From assembly GCF_026151205.1 (NCBI RefSeq), contig NC_087079.1, positions 5,599,230-5,663,229 on the forward strand: a DNA stretch of 64,000 nt. The letters run 5' to 3'. A program made the translations under genes and the position numbers. The notes under the pieces were generated by a model. It was not told where the DNA came from. It was given only the letters and a program-made list of their open reading frames with translations, and ran no database searches. This document shows positions 43,095-55,329 of this stretch, piece by piece. This DNA is from Bolinopsis microptera. Taxonomy: Eukaryota > Ctenophora > Tentaculata > Lobata > Bolinopsidae. Each line of letters starts with the position of its first letter. Position 1 is the first letter of the stretch.

Positions 43095-43445
43095 GAGTGT
43101 AAATTCGCCATTCTTCTTTTACGCTTGGTGTGGTGTTTATGTGTCACTTGTGGATTAGCTAAACGTTTTAGCTTTTTTGCTCCTTGTTTTGCTCCAGCGG
43201 TAAGTAGTTCTTTACCAGCAGCACTGCGATCGCTTTGCAGTTTTAGTACTGCTTTTATAGCCTGACCAGGGTGCGTACGCTTTCTTTAGTAAGGAACCAG
43301 AAAGCTTCCAACCCCTCTCCCTGCATACCGTAAATATATCGATCCATCCTGTAGATCCCCCTTGCTGTACTAATAAGCTCGGTACGGTTACTTCTTGATA
43401 GCTAGAGTTAAATTCCTCCATTTTAAAGTTTCTTCCTCTCAATTG
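43095..43445 (-). pseudogene. Polinton minor-capsid-like fragment (b), frameshifted
   Basis: Across two to three frames are seen a glycine-rich GRGVGSFL segment, then an Ala/Lys-rich stretch including AAGKELLTAGAKQGAKKLK. Small proteins with a (R/K)G-G-GS start and GAK repeats occur next to the capsid genes in Polintons. At least two frameshifts are needed. Confidence 0.5.
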
Positions 43446-43587
43446 CCGCTCCTTATATGTGTAGAAGGACGTACACTCAGGAGTTAGAATTGTCTTGAAA
43501 CTGGGATTGAAATGCCAGAATTTACATTAATATCTCTTAGCTTCAATCAGGATTTTTGAGGAAATTCTTTACATTTATCGAAACAAA

Positions 43588-43634
43588 ATATACGCGGAGA
43601 GTGCTTGATGATGATCGAGCCCCTCTCCGCGATG
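43588..43634. other. Hairpin with CGCGGAGAG stem
   Basis: CGCGGAGAG and CTCTCCGCG flank a 26-base loop. It lies between Polinton gene remnants and could be a terminator or chance. Confidence 0.35.
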
Positions 43635-43649
43635 TATCTAACTGAATTT

Positions 43650-44670
43650 GTTTTTATAGGACTTAGTCAGAAAGCTCTATAGAGAGAGTGTGAGAGTGTG
43701 TACTCTCGATGTAGAGTTTTCGATAATGTTAATGTAAAAAATGCAGGAAGTGTATTCCCCTTCAAACGAAGCATTCTGAAGCTCATGTGTATTATACAAA
43801 TCAGTTTCTATACGAGAAGCTCCCTGGTGAATCTTTTCCGTTCGTTATAATAAGATTATCAAAATGTAAACAGATGAGAGTACATTTTCGCTCTCTGCTT
43901 ATCAAGTCGTTACAGTGATAGGTTATGTATCTCTTTGGTAAGTTTAATCACTAGAGATTTGTTCATTCTATGCAAGGACATATAGCATGAATTGAATGTA
44001 AACCCTGGTGGGATGTAACTGTCTCAATTCAATATCAACATCACCAAAATTTATCATTGCATTGTACTTCGATGGCAGTAAAACATATCCGTTATCTTCA
44101 ACCGTATTGTAACAAGTGCTCAGCCTTGTTGTTATACATTACTTATATTGAACACTTGACCATGAAAAATCGATGTCTGCATCTCAGCTATCTTTTTTTA
44201 TTTTAACAGGGTTAATTCGAGTTACAAATATCGATTGATTGCTTCATAACCCCAACAGCAATGATGTTGTGAATGTGGGTGGTGGCTATCCCATTTTGCT
44301 AAAACAAGTAAAAAAAAACTCCTCTCTTTTATAGTTAAAATGTTATTTCCACAATCTCTAAGATTTCAGAAAATAGGTTGTCATAATGTGTTTTAAAATC
44401 ACCATTACAACAGTCATTGACAAATCATCATATATTAAATTAATCGGGTTTATTTTCTAATCAAATCAGTCCATCTTTGGATCGTCGTACATCTGCTTTT
44501 GAAGTTTAATTAATAACTATTATAGTTAAAATCGGGAAGATGCCTATTTGGGAAGTTCAATAGTTTTGATTTGTTCTGAGATCCCTCTGACGGTAAGAGC
44601 ATGTACACATCTTTACAAGTGAGAGGGTGATACAATTATATCAGAGGACATGTTAGATAATGACTTTAGT
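43650..44670. other. Polinton-internal sequence without a recognised gene
   Basis: Short minus-strand open pieces only (for example one containing INFGDVDIELRQLHP near 44020-44080). No motif that I can name. Confidence 0.35.
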
Positions 44671-44675
44671 ATTCC

Positions 44676-44755
44676 TCGAGTATTGGAGAACGGTGCTTAA
44701 TATTGTAGCTAATGCTCCACCACGCTGTGCAACTAGTTTCCGTTTATACCTGTCC
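44676..44755 (-). pseudogene. Polinton small conserved protein fragment
   Basis: The short segment RYKRKLVAQRGGALATILST matches the basic KRKL followed by (Q)RGG and a hydrophobic helix seen in a small Polinton protein. Too short to be certain. Confidence 0.4.
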
Positions 44756-45062
44756 TTTTAAACCACTCGTGTGATCGAATTAGACGTCTATGTTTTTTCA
44801 AGTTTGATGGTGGTTTGTTATCTAAATCCAGGTTTCGTATTTGCCAAAGATTGAATACGATTCCAAGACTTTGAAAGTTCTGGAGGTGAATTTTCCAAGA
44901 TGATTTTACGTTTTTTTATTACTAGTGGTAACTTCTCGAGTATATATCTATGTTTATTTAACATATCTGCTTGCTTTAGAGATAAACGCTTGGCACCATT
45001 CCAAAAATCTGTTGTTACAGTTAGCTCTGTGTAACTTGGTGCGGACTAGTAGAATGAAGCCT

Positions 45063-45570
45063 CTATCCATGTTTTGACGTTCTTTTAAAGGCGTTAGTGA
45101 CACGCCTCAAATCCATCACCACAAAACATCTGTCTTGCCAATGTGTTAATTTGTCTAAAATGACGCTGACTTTTAAAGAGAACAAAATAGTGCTGTTAGA
45201 ACTCATGGTCAAAAACAAGGGACATTTTGGGAATAGGTTTTGTGTTATGTAGAATGTAGATATTGATTTGTGATGTGAGCCTAAAATGAAACATTCTGCC
45301 ATTTCTTTGTTTCACTGGAATTAAATCATCAACAATAGGCATGCTAGGTTCGAAGTAATCCATTTTATCAATATACAAAGTCCCTTGATAAAATGTTATG
45401 GCACAACCTCTATCTCATTCCACGTCTTCATGAAACTCTGTTCGTTTTGTACATGTAAAAGATTCGTTAGGCCATGGGTGAACTAGGTTTTTGTCGAATA
45501 ATTTACTATGAACTGAGTTTTACCGGCTCTTGTCGGTCCGAATATTATACAATTGTGAGAGGCAAGGAAT
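45063..45570 (-). pseudogene. Polinton packaging ATPase (FtsK/HerA-type), broken
   Basis: A Walker A motif with its preceding strand (CIIFGPTRAGKTQF) lies at about 45560-45510. After a frameshift come YIDKMDYFEPSMPIVDDL (45378 down) and then, after another, SHHKSISTFYITQNLFPK and a segment with MSSNSTILFSLK. Asn-Ser-containing strands after an F-Y-x-TQN motif are typical of DNA-packaging ATPases of Polintons and related viruses. Three frames are involved, so no functional protein is made. Confidence 0.75.
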
Positions 45571-45629
45571 TTAATAGAGCAATACAAATTACAGAGAAAT
45601 CGAATGAGTTATCCAAGAGTTCGCCTCGT

Positions 45630-46310
45630 CTGGATATCCTTGCCACTTAACAAGATACTCGGTTTGACCGCCGTATGCTGCGTTTATTGAGAACTTTTTC
45701 AATTTGATAAATATTCAATTAGATTATCAATCAACTGTATTTCATGGGTGTAAAATGAACCCTTGATTTCTTCCCCTTTATAGTCCTTCAACATGTATGT
45801 GTAGGATAGTCTTTTTGATTTCACTGAATGACGTGATCTAAAGACACCTTCACGCTGTAGTGACTTCCGTTTGTTCATACCCTTTGAAACGTTCTTTTTG
45901 TCTTGGTATTCTCACACTATCACCAATTTAAAATGTTTTTTGGTAAATTTTTTTTTTTTTCACTTTTGGAAACAAAATTTTTCTCACCCGCTTCATTTGC
46001 CGTTGATAACGTTAATAGGAGTGTGTTGTATAGATCTGTGTTTGTATTATGTAACCATCAACCAAATCTCTTGAAGCACATTGTGTGTAGCGCATAGAGT
46101 GCCACACCGCGTGGTACCTTTAGAAGTACAATATCGTTACTTAAAACATCCGTGTTTTTAAAGTTCTATTGAATCGTTCAACTATAGCTCCCTTTTTATC
46201 ACTAAAAACCAACTATAATGTTTTATTTATAATTTTTCTAGAAGATTTAAAAAACTTTTTGTTGTAAATTCCGTTCCTGATCAAATTGCATCTTTTGAGG
46301 TGTAGCTTCT
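45630..46310 (-). pseudogene. Polinton integrase remnant with chromodomain
   Basis: Three blocks remain in different frames: VFSDKKGAIVERFNRTLKTR (about 46215-46150) with the catalytic Glu of the DDE-type core; YKGEEIKGSFYTHEIQ (about 45795-45735), the C-terminal domain; and a chromodomain end, GQTEYLVKWQGYPDEANSWI (about 45692-45632). This is the layout of Polinton integrases. The Asp-bearing parts of the core were not found. Confidence 0.75.
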
Positions 46311-46638
46311 GTCTGCTGATATCGATATAGAGCGAGTTGTACCTCATGTATCGATAGTTTACAACACAGATGTCTCATCTGTGGCCCAGGATTTGTTTAT
46401 TCATCGCTTGAAGCTACAGCCCATGCTTTTTTGCATAAATGTGTCAATAATTGAATTATCATCCATTGTATAAATATATTTTTTTATTAATCATTGTTAT
46501 GTTTGTGCAAACTCGTAAATCAACTAGATCACATTGGTACAAGTAATTGATTCCCTTTGTCATATCCTACGATATAAAGTAGGTTTTTTCTCTGGTTTGT
46601 GTAGTGTTAGCTATGCGATTGTTTTAACACACAATTAT

Positions 46639-46642
<4 letters not shown>

Positions 46643-46695
<53 letters not shown>
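46643..46695 (+). repeat. 53-base uninterrupted C tract
   Basis: AATTATTTAA is followed by 53 C, then ATTTAATTTTT. It is the longest of several C/G runs in the window (also 5601-5615, 36308-36333, 42307-42323, 57503-57515). Such tracts can form i-motif/G-quadruplex structures and are unstable; the exact length in an assembly is unreliable. Confidence 0.9.
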
Positions 46696-46699
46696 ATTT

Positions 46700-49590
46700 A
46701 ATTTTTCTGTAACAGTTTTGGACTAACAGATATCCTCCTTTCGAAGTTCTTGGTTAAAAACGATTTTTCCACTAAAGATCCGGGAAGCTGGGATCCTCAT
46801 ACGGGTTTTCAAATTCATTATGGGTTTTGTGTTTATTTTCTGCCTATAAATACACGATTGGTTATTAGTTTCTAAAAATGAGTTGACAATGCGATAAGTG
46901 CGGTAAGTCTTACCCAACAAACACATCTTATATCAACACAACATTTAGCACATCCTGAGCCAAAACTAATGTGGTTAACCATTCTCATGATGGAGCAAAT
47001 CTTCTAAACGACCTAGAAGCTATAATTTTACCACACAAACCAAAAAAAACGTGAGATGCTCCCTCCTATAAACAAACTCAAGACAACTAGAGAAAAACCT
47101 AGAGTTTAAGAAATTAAACCTAACCCAGATCCTCAAAATATGTCGGGCAGGGTTGACGAGGGTCTAAAGGTTGTTGACAGTTATGGTGATGACGAACGGG
47201 AGATGATGGGTTAAGAGTTGTTGATAGTTATGATGATGATGGCCAGGGAGATATCAACTCAAGATAATTGATAGCTATGATGATGAGGGTCAGTCGATGT
47301 TATTTAACGTAATTGATAGTTTTTGACACTTTTGATTACAAGAAATTGTATGAAAGATTGTTTAGAGTCTAAAAGATTGTAAAGAAAGATTACCAGCAAA
47401 CACTTGATAACATCAAAAGGAAGTACGAAGAAAAAATATCTGATCTTAAAGAAGGTTATAGAAGTAGATTAGTGAATTTGTGATAAAATGAAGATGAATA
47501 TGAGAAAGAATCCAAAAAATGCGGGATGCACATGGTAAAACATCCAAACTTACGAGATGCAACATGATAAGGTATGGAGGACTACGAACAGAGTGTAGAG
47601 AAAGATAAACTCCTCTCAGTCAACTCCAAGCAGTAAAAGATGATGATGAGGATTTGGAGTAATCTCCACAAAGCAATCTTTATACGCACGACGATGGAGG
47701 AAATTTTTCAAATTCGAAATAGTTAAAAATCATCAAATTGATGAGTTGGTTCAAAAAACCACCTTACCATACACTTCAAAATTCTATTTTTGAGTTTGTC
47801 ATTTGGTATTTTACGATTTTGCCAACACAAGCGATCCAAGATAACAGTTGAACAACGTCGTGTTGTTTGAGCAATACAGGTAGCCTCACAATCAAGTGCT
47901 AAAAATATTCTCAAAAAAAAAGAGGTGAAGTAATTAAACCTTTCACAATCATAAGAGACTCCATTAAGTTAGCTAGAGATGCATATAACAGGTATGGGCC
48001 TCTGTGTACGCTATAAAAAAGCATTAAATACTACGTGAAATAAGACATGAAATTGCCAAGTTGGTATTCAAAGTTATGCATCTCTAACCTTTGCGTTTAA
48101 ATTACCTCTCAATCTTAATACCCAACAAGTTATTTCTATTTTGAAGGTGAAAATCAACATGCAATATTTTTCAAGGAACAAATAACACCTAGTTCTATAC
48201 ATGGAGCAGGGAGCAAAACTTTTTCTCACTATTTCTAAAACAGTAAATCAATCAACATTTTATTTTTCTGGAGGGGTTTGAAGTTGATGGTGCACCATGA
48301 ACAAGTTCATTCTGAGGGAAAAGTCTTCAAGTTCGATTACATTAACCTTCTTTTCATGTATATTTTGAATGAACTAGAATCATCTACTTATCAGAGAAGT
48401 TTGTATTACATATGGTTGTAAATTATTGGTATATCATCTTAATTTGTGTTAGTTGCGGGAATTACATATGACTCAAAAAGAAAGAGGAGGCAGCTTAATG
48501 AAAACAGTTTCATAGCTTTACCAATATCAGGATTTTCAGATTACCTCAAACTGATACTATAAAATACCAATGCTGAGTGATTGAATCATTTCCATCGACT
48601 TGTTTTTGTTCTGTTTGTGAAATTAGTAAAGAAAAACAGTTTTTTGGTTTTTGCAGAATGACGTTTTATGATAAAATTGTAGATTGGGTTGTTTTCTTGT
48701 TGAAAACATTATAAGAAATGCGTGTCTTTGACAGCTACAGAATGTTCCGGGAGTAAGATGATATGAAGATATGACATACTTTCACTTGCATCATCAACTA
48801 TCACTTCCTCAGATAAAGTACAGATTTCATTTTGAAAAACTCGTGGTGAAGTTTTGGGTCTTTACAAAACATTATATAAAAACTTTGAATCAAAGCTACC
48901 TTATAGTCGATATCAAGAAGGTATGATTATTTACTGTACTGTGGTAGATCTTTCCTGCTAACATGCTCACCGCAAGCTATTATAACGGTCGCTATGTTAA
49001 TGAATGAATCAATCTGTTATCGCAGAAAGTTTTAAGCTCAACAGCCGATAAAAATCGTAAAAAAGGGTTACTTAATCAGCGGGAGATGGACAAAATCATT
49101 TCATACTATTTTACAACTTAGCATACGTTGCAAATATGAAGTTTTACATTGCTACCTCTGGGTACAGATTACCTAGCGGTTTAATAGTTAAGGAAATCTG
49201 TTGTTTGTTTCCTAACGAAGAGTACTAACCACCTACATTCTAAACTCCAGACGAATGGGGATTTGAGTGATGTTGATAAAGAACAATTCGCTTTGCAATG
49301 AAGAACCTCAATCAGCCTTTCTATCACGACGGAAGATTTCCTACGAGAGCATAGAAACAATCTTTTACGAGATATCAAGAGTATCAAGTATACACTTACA
49401 GTCGTGTTACATTTTAAATTACTTCAAAAATATCTTTACAACATCTATCATGTTAATGTCAAAGTTTAGATATCGGATGCCAAGTGAATTACCAACCCCA
49501 AGTGTTGTAGGGTACAAACACAAGGTACTGCGCTAAGCAAAATCTATTGCTATCAAAACCTTTATGGAATCTTAATTGTTTGAAATTGAA
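46700..49590. other. Possible remainder of Polinton, no recognised gene
   Basis: AT-rich with decayed, charged, coding-looking pieces. 47140-47320 has three imperfect copies of a unit with GTTGTTGATAGTTATGATGA and GG(T/C)CAG. 47380-47500 (+) reads a lysine/glutamate-rich, coiled-coil-like peptide (LDNIKRKYEEKISDLKEGY) before stops. These may be dead Polinton genes but I cannot name them. Confidence 0.4.
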
Positions 49591-49597
49591 AGTTTTT

Positions 49598-49775
49598 ATT
49601 AATATGAGTTCGGATAAAAGTATTTACTTTAAAGTTGTAATGTAACTACATTTTAATAATTTTAAGCGATTTTGAGTTTTATTTTTTCACCTAATATTGA
49701 GATCGGATAAATGTATTTTCTTTTAAGTTGTAATGTAACTACATTTAATAATTTTAAGCGATTTCTGAGTTTTAT
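49598..49775. repeat. Tandem duplication of about 85 bases
   Basis: AGTTGTAATGTAACTACATT followed by TTAATAATTTTAAGCGATTT occurs twice with matching flanks (GAG.TCGGATAAA.GTATTT). Confidence 0.7.
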
Positions 49776-49789
49776 GAGATACGGGGCGC

Positions 49790-52190
49790 GCGCATCAAAT
49801 AATGCTTCTCGCAGATCGGCGAGATGCACCACTGTGCCTCACCGAGCTGCGAAGGATTGACATCGTGAATCAAAAACCACGCTAAAATATTTGTGAAGTA
49901 CGACCAGGAAGCCAATAATAAAACGGCATGAGCACACACGTACAGTATGAGAAGGGGAAAGTAATACTAATAGTAATAGTAATAGTATCTGTTAAACATT
50001 TTTAAAGGCTAGGGCCAGGTTGTGATCATAGTTGTTTCAAGCAAAGAATTTTAAAACGGTCAATACGCAATATGATTTTGTTAGAAAAATATGATTTCTT
50101 AACAATCTTTATACGTTTGGACAATGATTCCGAATCATCCCCCACCCCTTCACTTAACCATGTTACAGGGTAATAAAACGATAATTCGATTGTTTAAAAA
50201 AGTGTTTAAGTAATAGTCACGTGATATAATAACAATTTATTAATCGTCATCTAGTTAAATCTTAGGAATGCATAACACACCAGCCGTCCAGCCACTTGCT
50301 ACACGTTGTGTACCTGAACCTTTTATCTTATCTTATCGGCGGCGAAAAGGGGTTGCAACGTGTGTCAACCAGCCGCACGGCTCATCTCAAACCCATTTTA
50401 TCAACAACTGTGGATGTGATCATTGCTCTGAGCAAGTCAGATCATGCGAACATGGCCCGAGTAACTTGTTTTATAATTTGTTTGCTCTGAGTGTATCACT
50501 ATCAGCACGATTAACCAGTATAGTGACGCGACGCGTTTAGGAATAGGATTACCGAATCATCAAATATTCGATATTCGATATTCGGTACCGAATATGTTAC
50601 GTCGGTGACCTTAAAAATTAGTGAAAACTGTTATGGGATAATAGTAATACTCATAGAGATAAACCAGAGTTTTGATGCCACTGCCAGTACAAATGAAAAA
50701 AAAAAGCATTTTTCCTAAATAAAATCATGCATGATACAATTACAAACATCCAGATATATATAGATTATAGTCCAACTCCAAGCATTATTCTGTAAGGTAC
50801 AAACAGTTTTACAGATATCATAACGGAGTAAAAATAAGTTCATATATACAGTAAAAGTTTATTTAAAAATTCTAGAAGTAGTCTTAGTTACCTCTCGGAG
50901 ATTATTTCGTCGGTTATATATAATGTAAAAAATTTGATTTTAAATTTTTTTGAAATTCATGTATGTTCAGACTTCAGATAATCGAAAATAGCGAATACCT
51001 TATTTTGAGGCGACAAATACAACACAATGTTAAATAACGACCGACGTTTCGTTATAATTATCTTAGTCCATAAATATTAAATAGGTATAATCTTTAGGAC
51101 AGTCCAAAGTTAAGAGTAAGACACAAAGGACAAATTAACAACAGCGCACATAATAAGGCCACAAACTTAAAAACAACTCAACAAGATGAGAGTTGTCCAG
51201 TACATGCGTCGTCATTAATACCACCATTATTTAAACTAATGTAGCGTAACGTTTAAGACGGTTGATTACAATTACATGATGCTTACTATTTTATCATCTT
51301 TTCATATTATTGTGATCGTATTTATCATATCATGATCGTATTAAGCTAGTTTGATAATAAAATAAGTCACTGATTATGTAATATGGATAATATGGACACC
51401 AAACATACTCTCCAGCAATTTGATCAATCACTAAAATAGGGACTCTTTAAAATACTAAAATAGGGTCTTAACGCCATCATAGACAATGGAGCGGGAGGAA
51501 AATGTTCCCGTTTGTCTATCTGTATTAAACTATGTAATCATGACCGTTTTATCGCAATATTTTTACAATTTCGGCTTTTAATTCTATCATCATGCAGATT
51601 ACAGAGTTGTCTGTAACTGTATAAGTTAATAAATATTTTATGTTACTTTAAACAGTCGCCGTATTTAGTTATTTGTAGGTTTAAAATAACAACGATATTA
51701 AATGTTTTGACCGACGAACGATGATCCCTGAAAGAACAGCAAATGGTTGTTTAGTCACTCGTCCTTACATACCTGCTCATTACATAGTGCAGTATCGTAA
51801 ATTAAAATCTACGTTCATAACTTTCATTTAATACAAGTTCAGCACTTAAACACACGTAACATAATTTCCTACGTAAAAATATCATAAATCGCATGCAGTG
51901 TATAAAAGTTAATAGTAAAATTCGCCATACTGACTTAGTCATAGTGACCTTTTACTATTTCCTATCCGTGACAAACATTCAACCAAGATTGGACCAATTT
52001 TGAACTAGAGTAAACCAGTTTCGCACAAGATTAGACCAATTTTGTGCAAGATTACAGCGGTTTTGTTCATGGTCGGACCAATGCTGCACAAGATTAGACC
52101 AATCGTGGTTATAAGTTTGTCGCAGCCGTACTCCGTTATATTGCGTATTCGTTAGCTAGGTGAATATCCTAAAGAGTTTCCAGACTGTCA
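49790..52190. other. No gene recognised
   Basis: AT-rich. 51984-52112 has about five copies of CAAGATTAGACCAATTTTG-like sequence. 50565-50600 has short ATATTCGATATTCG palindromes. The frame at 50268-50540 has no recognisable features. Confidence 0.45.
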
Positions 52191-52198
52191 GAAGACTA

Positions 52199-55100
52199 TC
52201 ACGAGAAACCGGTTCTATTAAGGACTGAGATCATATCCTCAGCAGTCAGCCCACCTAAATCCTTCAACTGAAATAAGATTATCGTCAGCAATTCAGAGAA
52301 ATAACTTATTTCTTAATATTATAATAGGTGCTTTGTACAATCATAAACTAGGGTTTGAAACTAGTTTTTGATATTCTTTGGTGCACAAATATCCAATTGT
52401 TGTAAAACATGATAAAACCATACCGTTCGGTCGGCTCCACATTCAAGTAGTTTCTTGTAGCATTCCACCGAATTGAACATCACACTCTGCAGTGAGATTT
52501 ATTACATTACATTTAATATAATTTTGAACAGATATATAGTTGATGCAGAATTATACCCAGTATTCCCGAGTGAATGATGCCCAGTGAAACCCCCTCCAAA
52601 ACAAGCTCACAAGTTATCGACTCAGACGAACACTTTAACTCAACACAATTATTTAAAAAAGGTTAAGAAACAATTAATAAGTTAAATCAATAAACAAGTT
52701 AAATAGATTGGTAAGCTAAATTAATTAACAAGTAACAACATACCATGTGTAAAGGGGTGCATTTTCCGGACCCTATTGCGTTAAGGTTGGCTTTTGCGAG
52801 CACCCACAGATCTAACTGTTCTGGATCATTCTCCATAACGGACCTGGCGGGGAATACATTGGTCAGAGGTCTATAATGCACTTGTCAACGATGAGCGAAA
52901 CAACGTACATAATATACAGTTACACATTTAAAGAAAATAGCTGATATAATACAAAAGTATAGCGATTACTTGAAAATTCCTAGTTTTCTGTCAAACAGCC
53001 AACTGAACTGTAACCGAGATTGCATTTCGACGGTCAATATTACATGTGTGATATGCATTGTATCTTTATAGTTTATCATTAGTTTTGTGTAACAGCACCC
53101 ATCAATTATACACGCGTGAAGCCGAAAAATACTTCTCGCTAGCTAGCTAGCTAGCTCACTCGTTCGTTCGATCGATTCGTTCATTCTGTTATTGACGTTC
53201 ATACCATCAAGTTACTTTAAATATAAATTAATGATTCGGCGTTAGCGCGCTACGTTTAAGAATATATTTCTAGAAAATACGTTCGAATTCTCTAGAAGTT
53301 ACGTTTGCTTGCCAGAAAATAGCTGTGTTTCCAGAAAATAGTGGATTGATAATTACTGTTGATCTAATTACACTTAGTTTGTTTTCTGACGCGCTTTATA
53401 AAGACAAAGCCTTGAAATGAAAAAAAATTAAAGACGGCAAGGCTTCAAATTGACAAATTAAAGACGCCACAATAGGTCTCAAAATAGATCGGACGCGGAT
53501 GTAATAGAACACATTTCACACACTGACCATACTTCTACCAGCAAAGACGGGTTGCGCTGATTTAAAGATGGTGAAGCCTTTAAAATGGTGAAAATTAAAG
53601 GCGCTGAAGCCTTCGCCAAAGTGAACCGTCTTTATATAACGAACTGAGTTGTTGATCTAATTGTTGATTTTGCTCCTTAGATAACAACATCAGTCAACAG
53701 ATCTATTGTATGCCGATTGTTGCATAATGAAAACTCTCAGCTCGACTTGAGATCTGTGGCGATGTTTCAAAGTCATCAGAAGAGCAAATAACTGTACCAC
53801 GAAACTAATATCTTGCTCCAGGCTGCGAATCGATTGTTTAATTATATTGTGTCTTTTGTTCTTTCGTGGAGCATTTTACTAACAAATAGCTATTGATTAT
53901 CGCTTCTATCATTAAGATACTAACAATTTACTACTTACTAAAGTTACAAGTTGCTAACAAGTTACTGCATTACTTACGAGCACATATTACTTATTAGCAT
54001 TACTTACAAGCACAAGGCATCTGCTATCTGTATATCTGAATACTGAAGGTGAGCCCCCGCCTTTAGCATCAACTTTACCACATCTGTACGTCTGAAGAAG
54101 TTAAATAATGTTGATTGTTATGTTATGTAAGGTTATGTAAGGTTATGTAAGGTTATGTAAGGTTATGTAAGGTTATGTAAGGTTATGTAATGTTATGTAA
54201 TGTTAATTGTAATGTTATGTAATGTTAATTGTAATGTTATGTAAGGTTATGTAATGTTTAATGTAAGGTAATGTGTAACCTAGAAAGTATATAAAAGATG
54301 TAAAATGTACGTACTCTTCTTCGTTGGCAGGATTGACAAGCACAGAATTGTACAGAATAATTTTTATTGAGATGAGGGGCGAGGGTGAGCTAATTTAGAA
54401 AAATTCCGCACTTTTTAGCAGAAACCCATACTCTGTAGAAACAGAGACTTAATCGGAAGCTTCTCAAAAAACTGGGGTGAATTGGTCAGTGTATTTTGCC
54501 GTCGTGCGGGTAGGACGTTATGGGGTATATTATAATCACATCTCGAATTTTTTTACATTTTAGAAAAATGTAGAAAAATATAATCACGTTTACGTTTGCA
54601 TGGTCCTGAAAAAGTGAAAAAGCCTTGATCATGGTATGTTGATTGTAACACACGGGTATAAAGTTAGGATATAAATATTAGATCACGCTCATCACGGATA
54701 CATTTTTTAGATCGATAAATTTGGGAACTCGATCAACGGAGCGGTAATCTGTTTCGGTGACCATGAGTTTGATAGTTTAACACGCTTTACCGCTTAATTT
54801 ATTTAACAGAGAAAATTAAATTAAAATTCTGATGCAAATGACAAATCTAACTAGAATTCAGTCCACGAGCAGAGAAGGTGCAATGAATGGGGTTTAAAGA
54901 CATCGTAAATCCTCAAGTAAATTTCTACCTTTCTACACTCGAAAAGAAACCTTAAAAAACGCTCGGCAAAAGATAACGGTTATATTCTAAATATAATTAA
55001 ATACAATTAAATATACGATGATGGAAGATAAACTGTATCGGAAGATTGATATTAACTTATCTGTAACAGCAGCTGTAAAGCGTAAGTTAAAGTACAAACT

Positions 55101-55315
55101 TGTTTTTGTAAGTTAAAGTACAAACTTGTTTTTGTAAGTTAAAGTACAAACTTGTTTTTGATAGCGTCCACCAGGGGAGTATTACCAGCTCTGTCCTTAC
55201 AATGAACTATAGCTCCGTTCTTGAGGAGGAACTCTGCAGCCTCACAGTGCCCCTCGCAGGCAGCCAGGTGCAGTGGGGTCCTGCCATCGTAGTCTGCCTT
55301 GTTTACTGACACGCA
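52199..55315 (-). CDS. ASPG: Ankyrin-repeat C-terminal half of ASPG-type asparaginase, five exons
   Basis: Five exons with consensus splice sites and consistent phases run 55315-55152, 54091-54008, 52843-52744, 52486-52424 and 52267-52199 (stop TGA). They encode SVNKADYDGRTPLHLAACEG, FLLKNG, DRAGNTPLVDAI, VVKLMLKAGAHL, then IQIADALCL, DPEQLDLWVLAKANLNA, TPLHM, VECYKKLLECGADRT and a last segment LGGLTAEDMISVLNRTGFS. This is the ankyrin set that follows the catalytic domain in animal ASPG (60-kDa lysophospholipase/asparaginase), including the interrupted repeat after the second ankyrin. All frames are intact. The first exon begins in phase 0, as the plus-strand exon at 33389-33481 ends in phase 0. 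No catalytic exons were found upstream on the minus strand (55.3-58.4 kb). Its orientation conflicts with the catalytic exons on the plus strand. Confidence 0.85.
53138..53182. repeat. Simple repeats (GCTA)n and (GTTC)n
   Basis: CGCTAGCTAGCTAGCTAGCT is followed by CACTCGTTCGTTCGATCGAT. In an intron of the ankyrin half. Confidence 0.8.
54121..54270. repeat. GGTTATGTAA microsatellite
   Basis: Seven perfect or near-perfect 10-base units TTATGTAAGG (54121-54195), then decayed TGTTATGTAA/TGTTAATTGTAA copies. It lies in the intron between ankyrin exons 1 and 2. Confidence 0.9.
55082..55159 (-). repeat. 26-bp triplication over an exon end and splice donor
   Basis: Three exact tandem copies of GTAAGTTAAAGTACAAACTT plus GTTTTT (plus strand; 55082, 55108, 55134). 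On the minus strand the first copy contains the end of ankyrin exon 1 and its donor AACAA|GTTTGT, so two decoy donors follow at +26 and +52. Using a decoy brings in a stop (TAA). Confidence 0.85.
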
Positions 55316-55329
55316 CTGCAGGTAAAGTA

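Larger units (their letters stand above)
42840..46310 (-). mobile_element. Polinton/Maverick relic
   Basis: On the minus strand, in order from high to low coordinates, lie frameshifted remnants of a retroviral-type integrase with chromodomain, a packaging ATPase, a small conserved RGG-type motif protein and capsid-region proteins. This gene set is diagnostic of Polintons (virus-like DNA transposons). Most frames are broken, so the copy is inactive. No terminal inverted repeats were identified; the protein-primed polymerase and protease were not recognised, though 46.7-49.5 kb may contain more of the element. Confidence 0.8.

Noticed and set aside
49800-49900. tRNA- or 5S-like GC-rich patch
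   Set aside because: No cloverleaf or B-box-like sequence could be formed.
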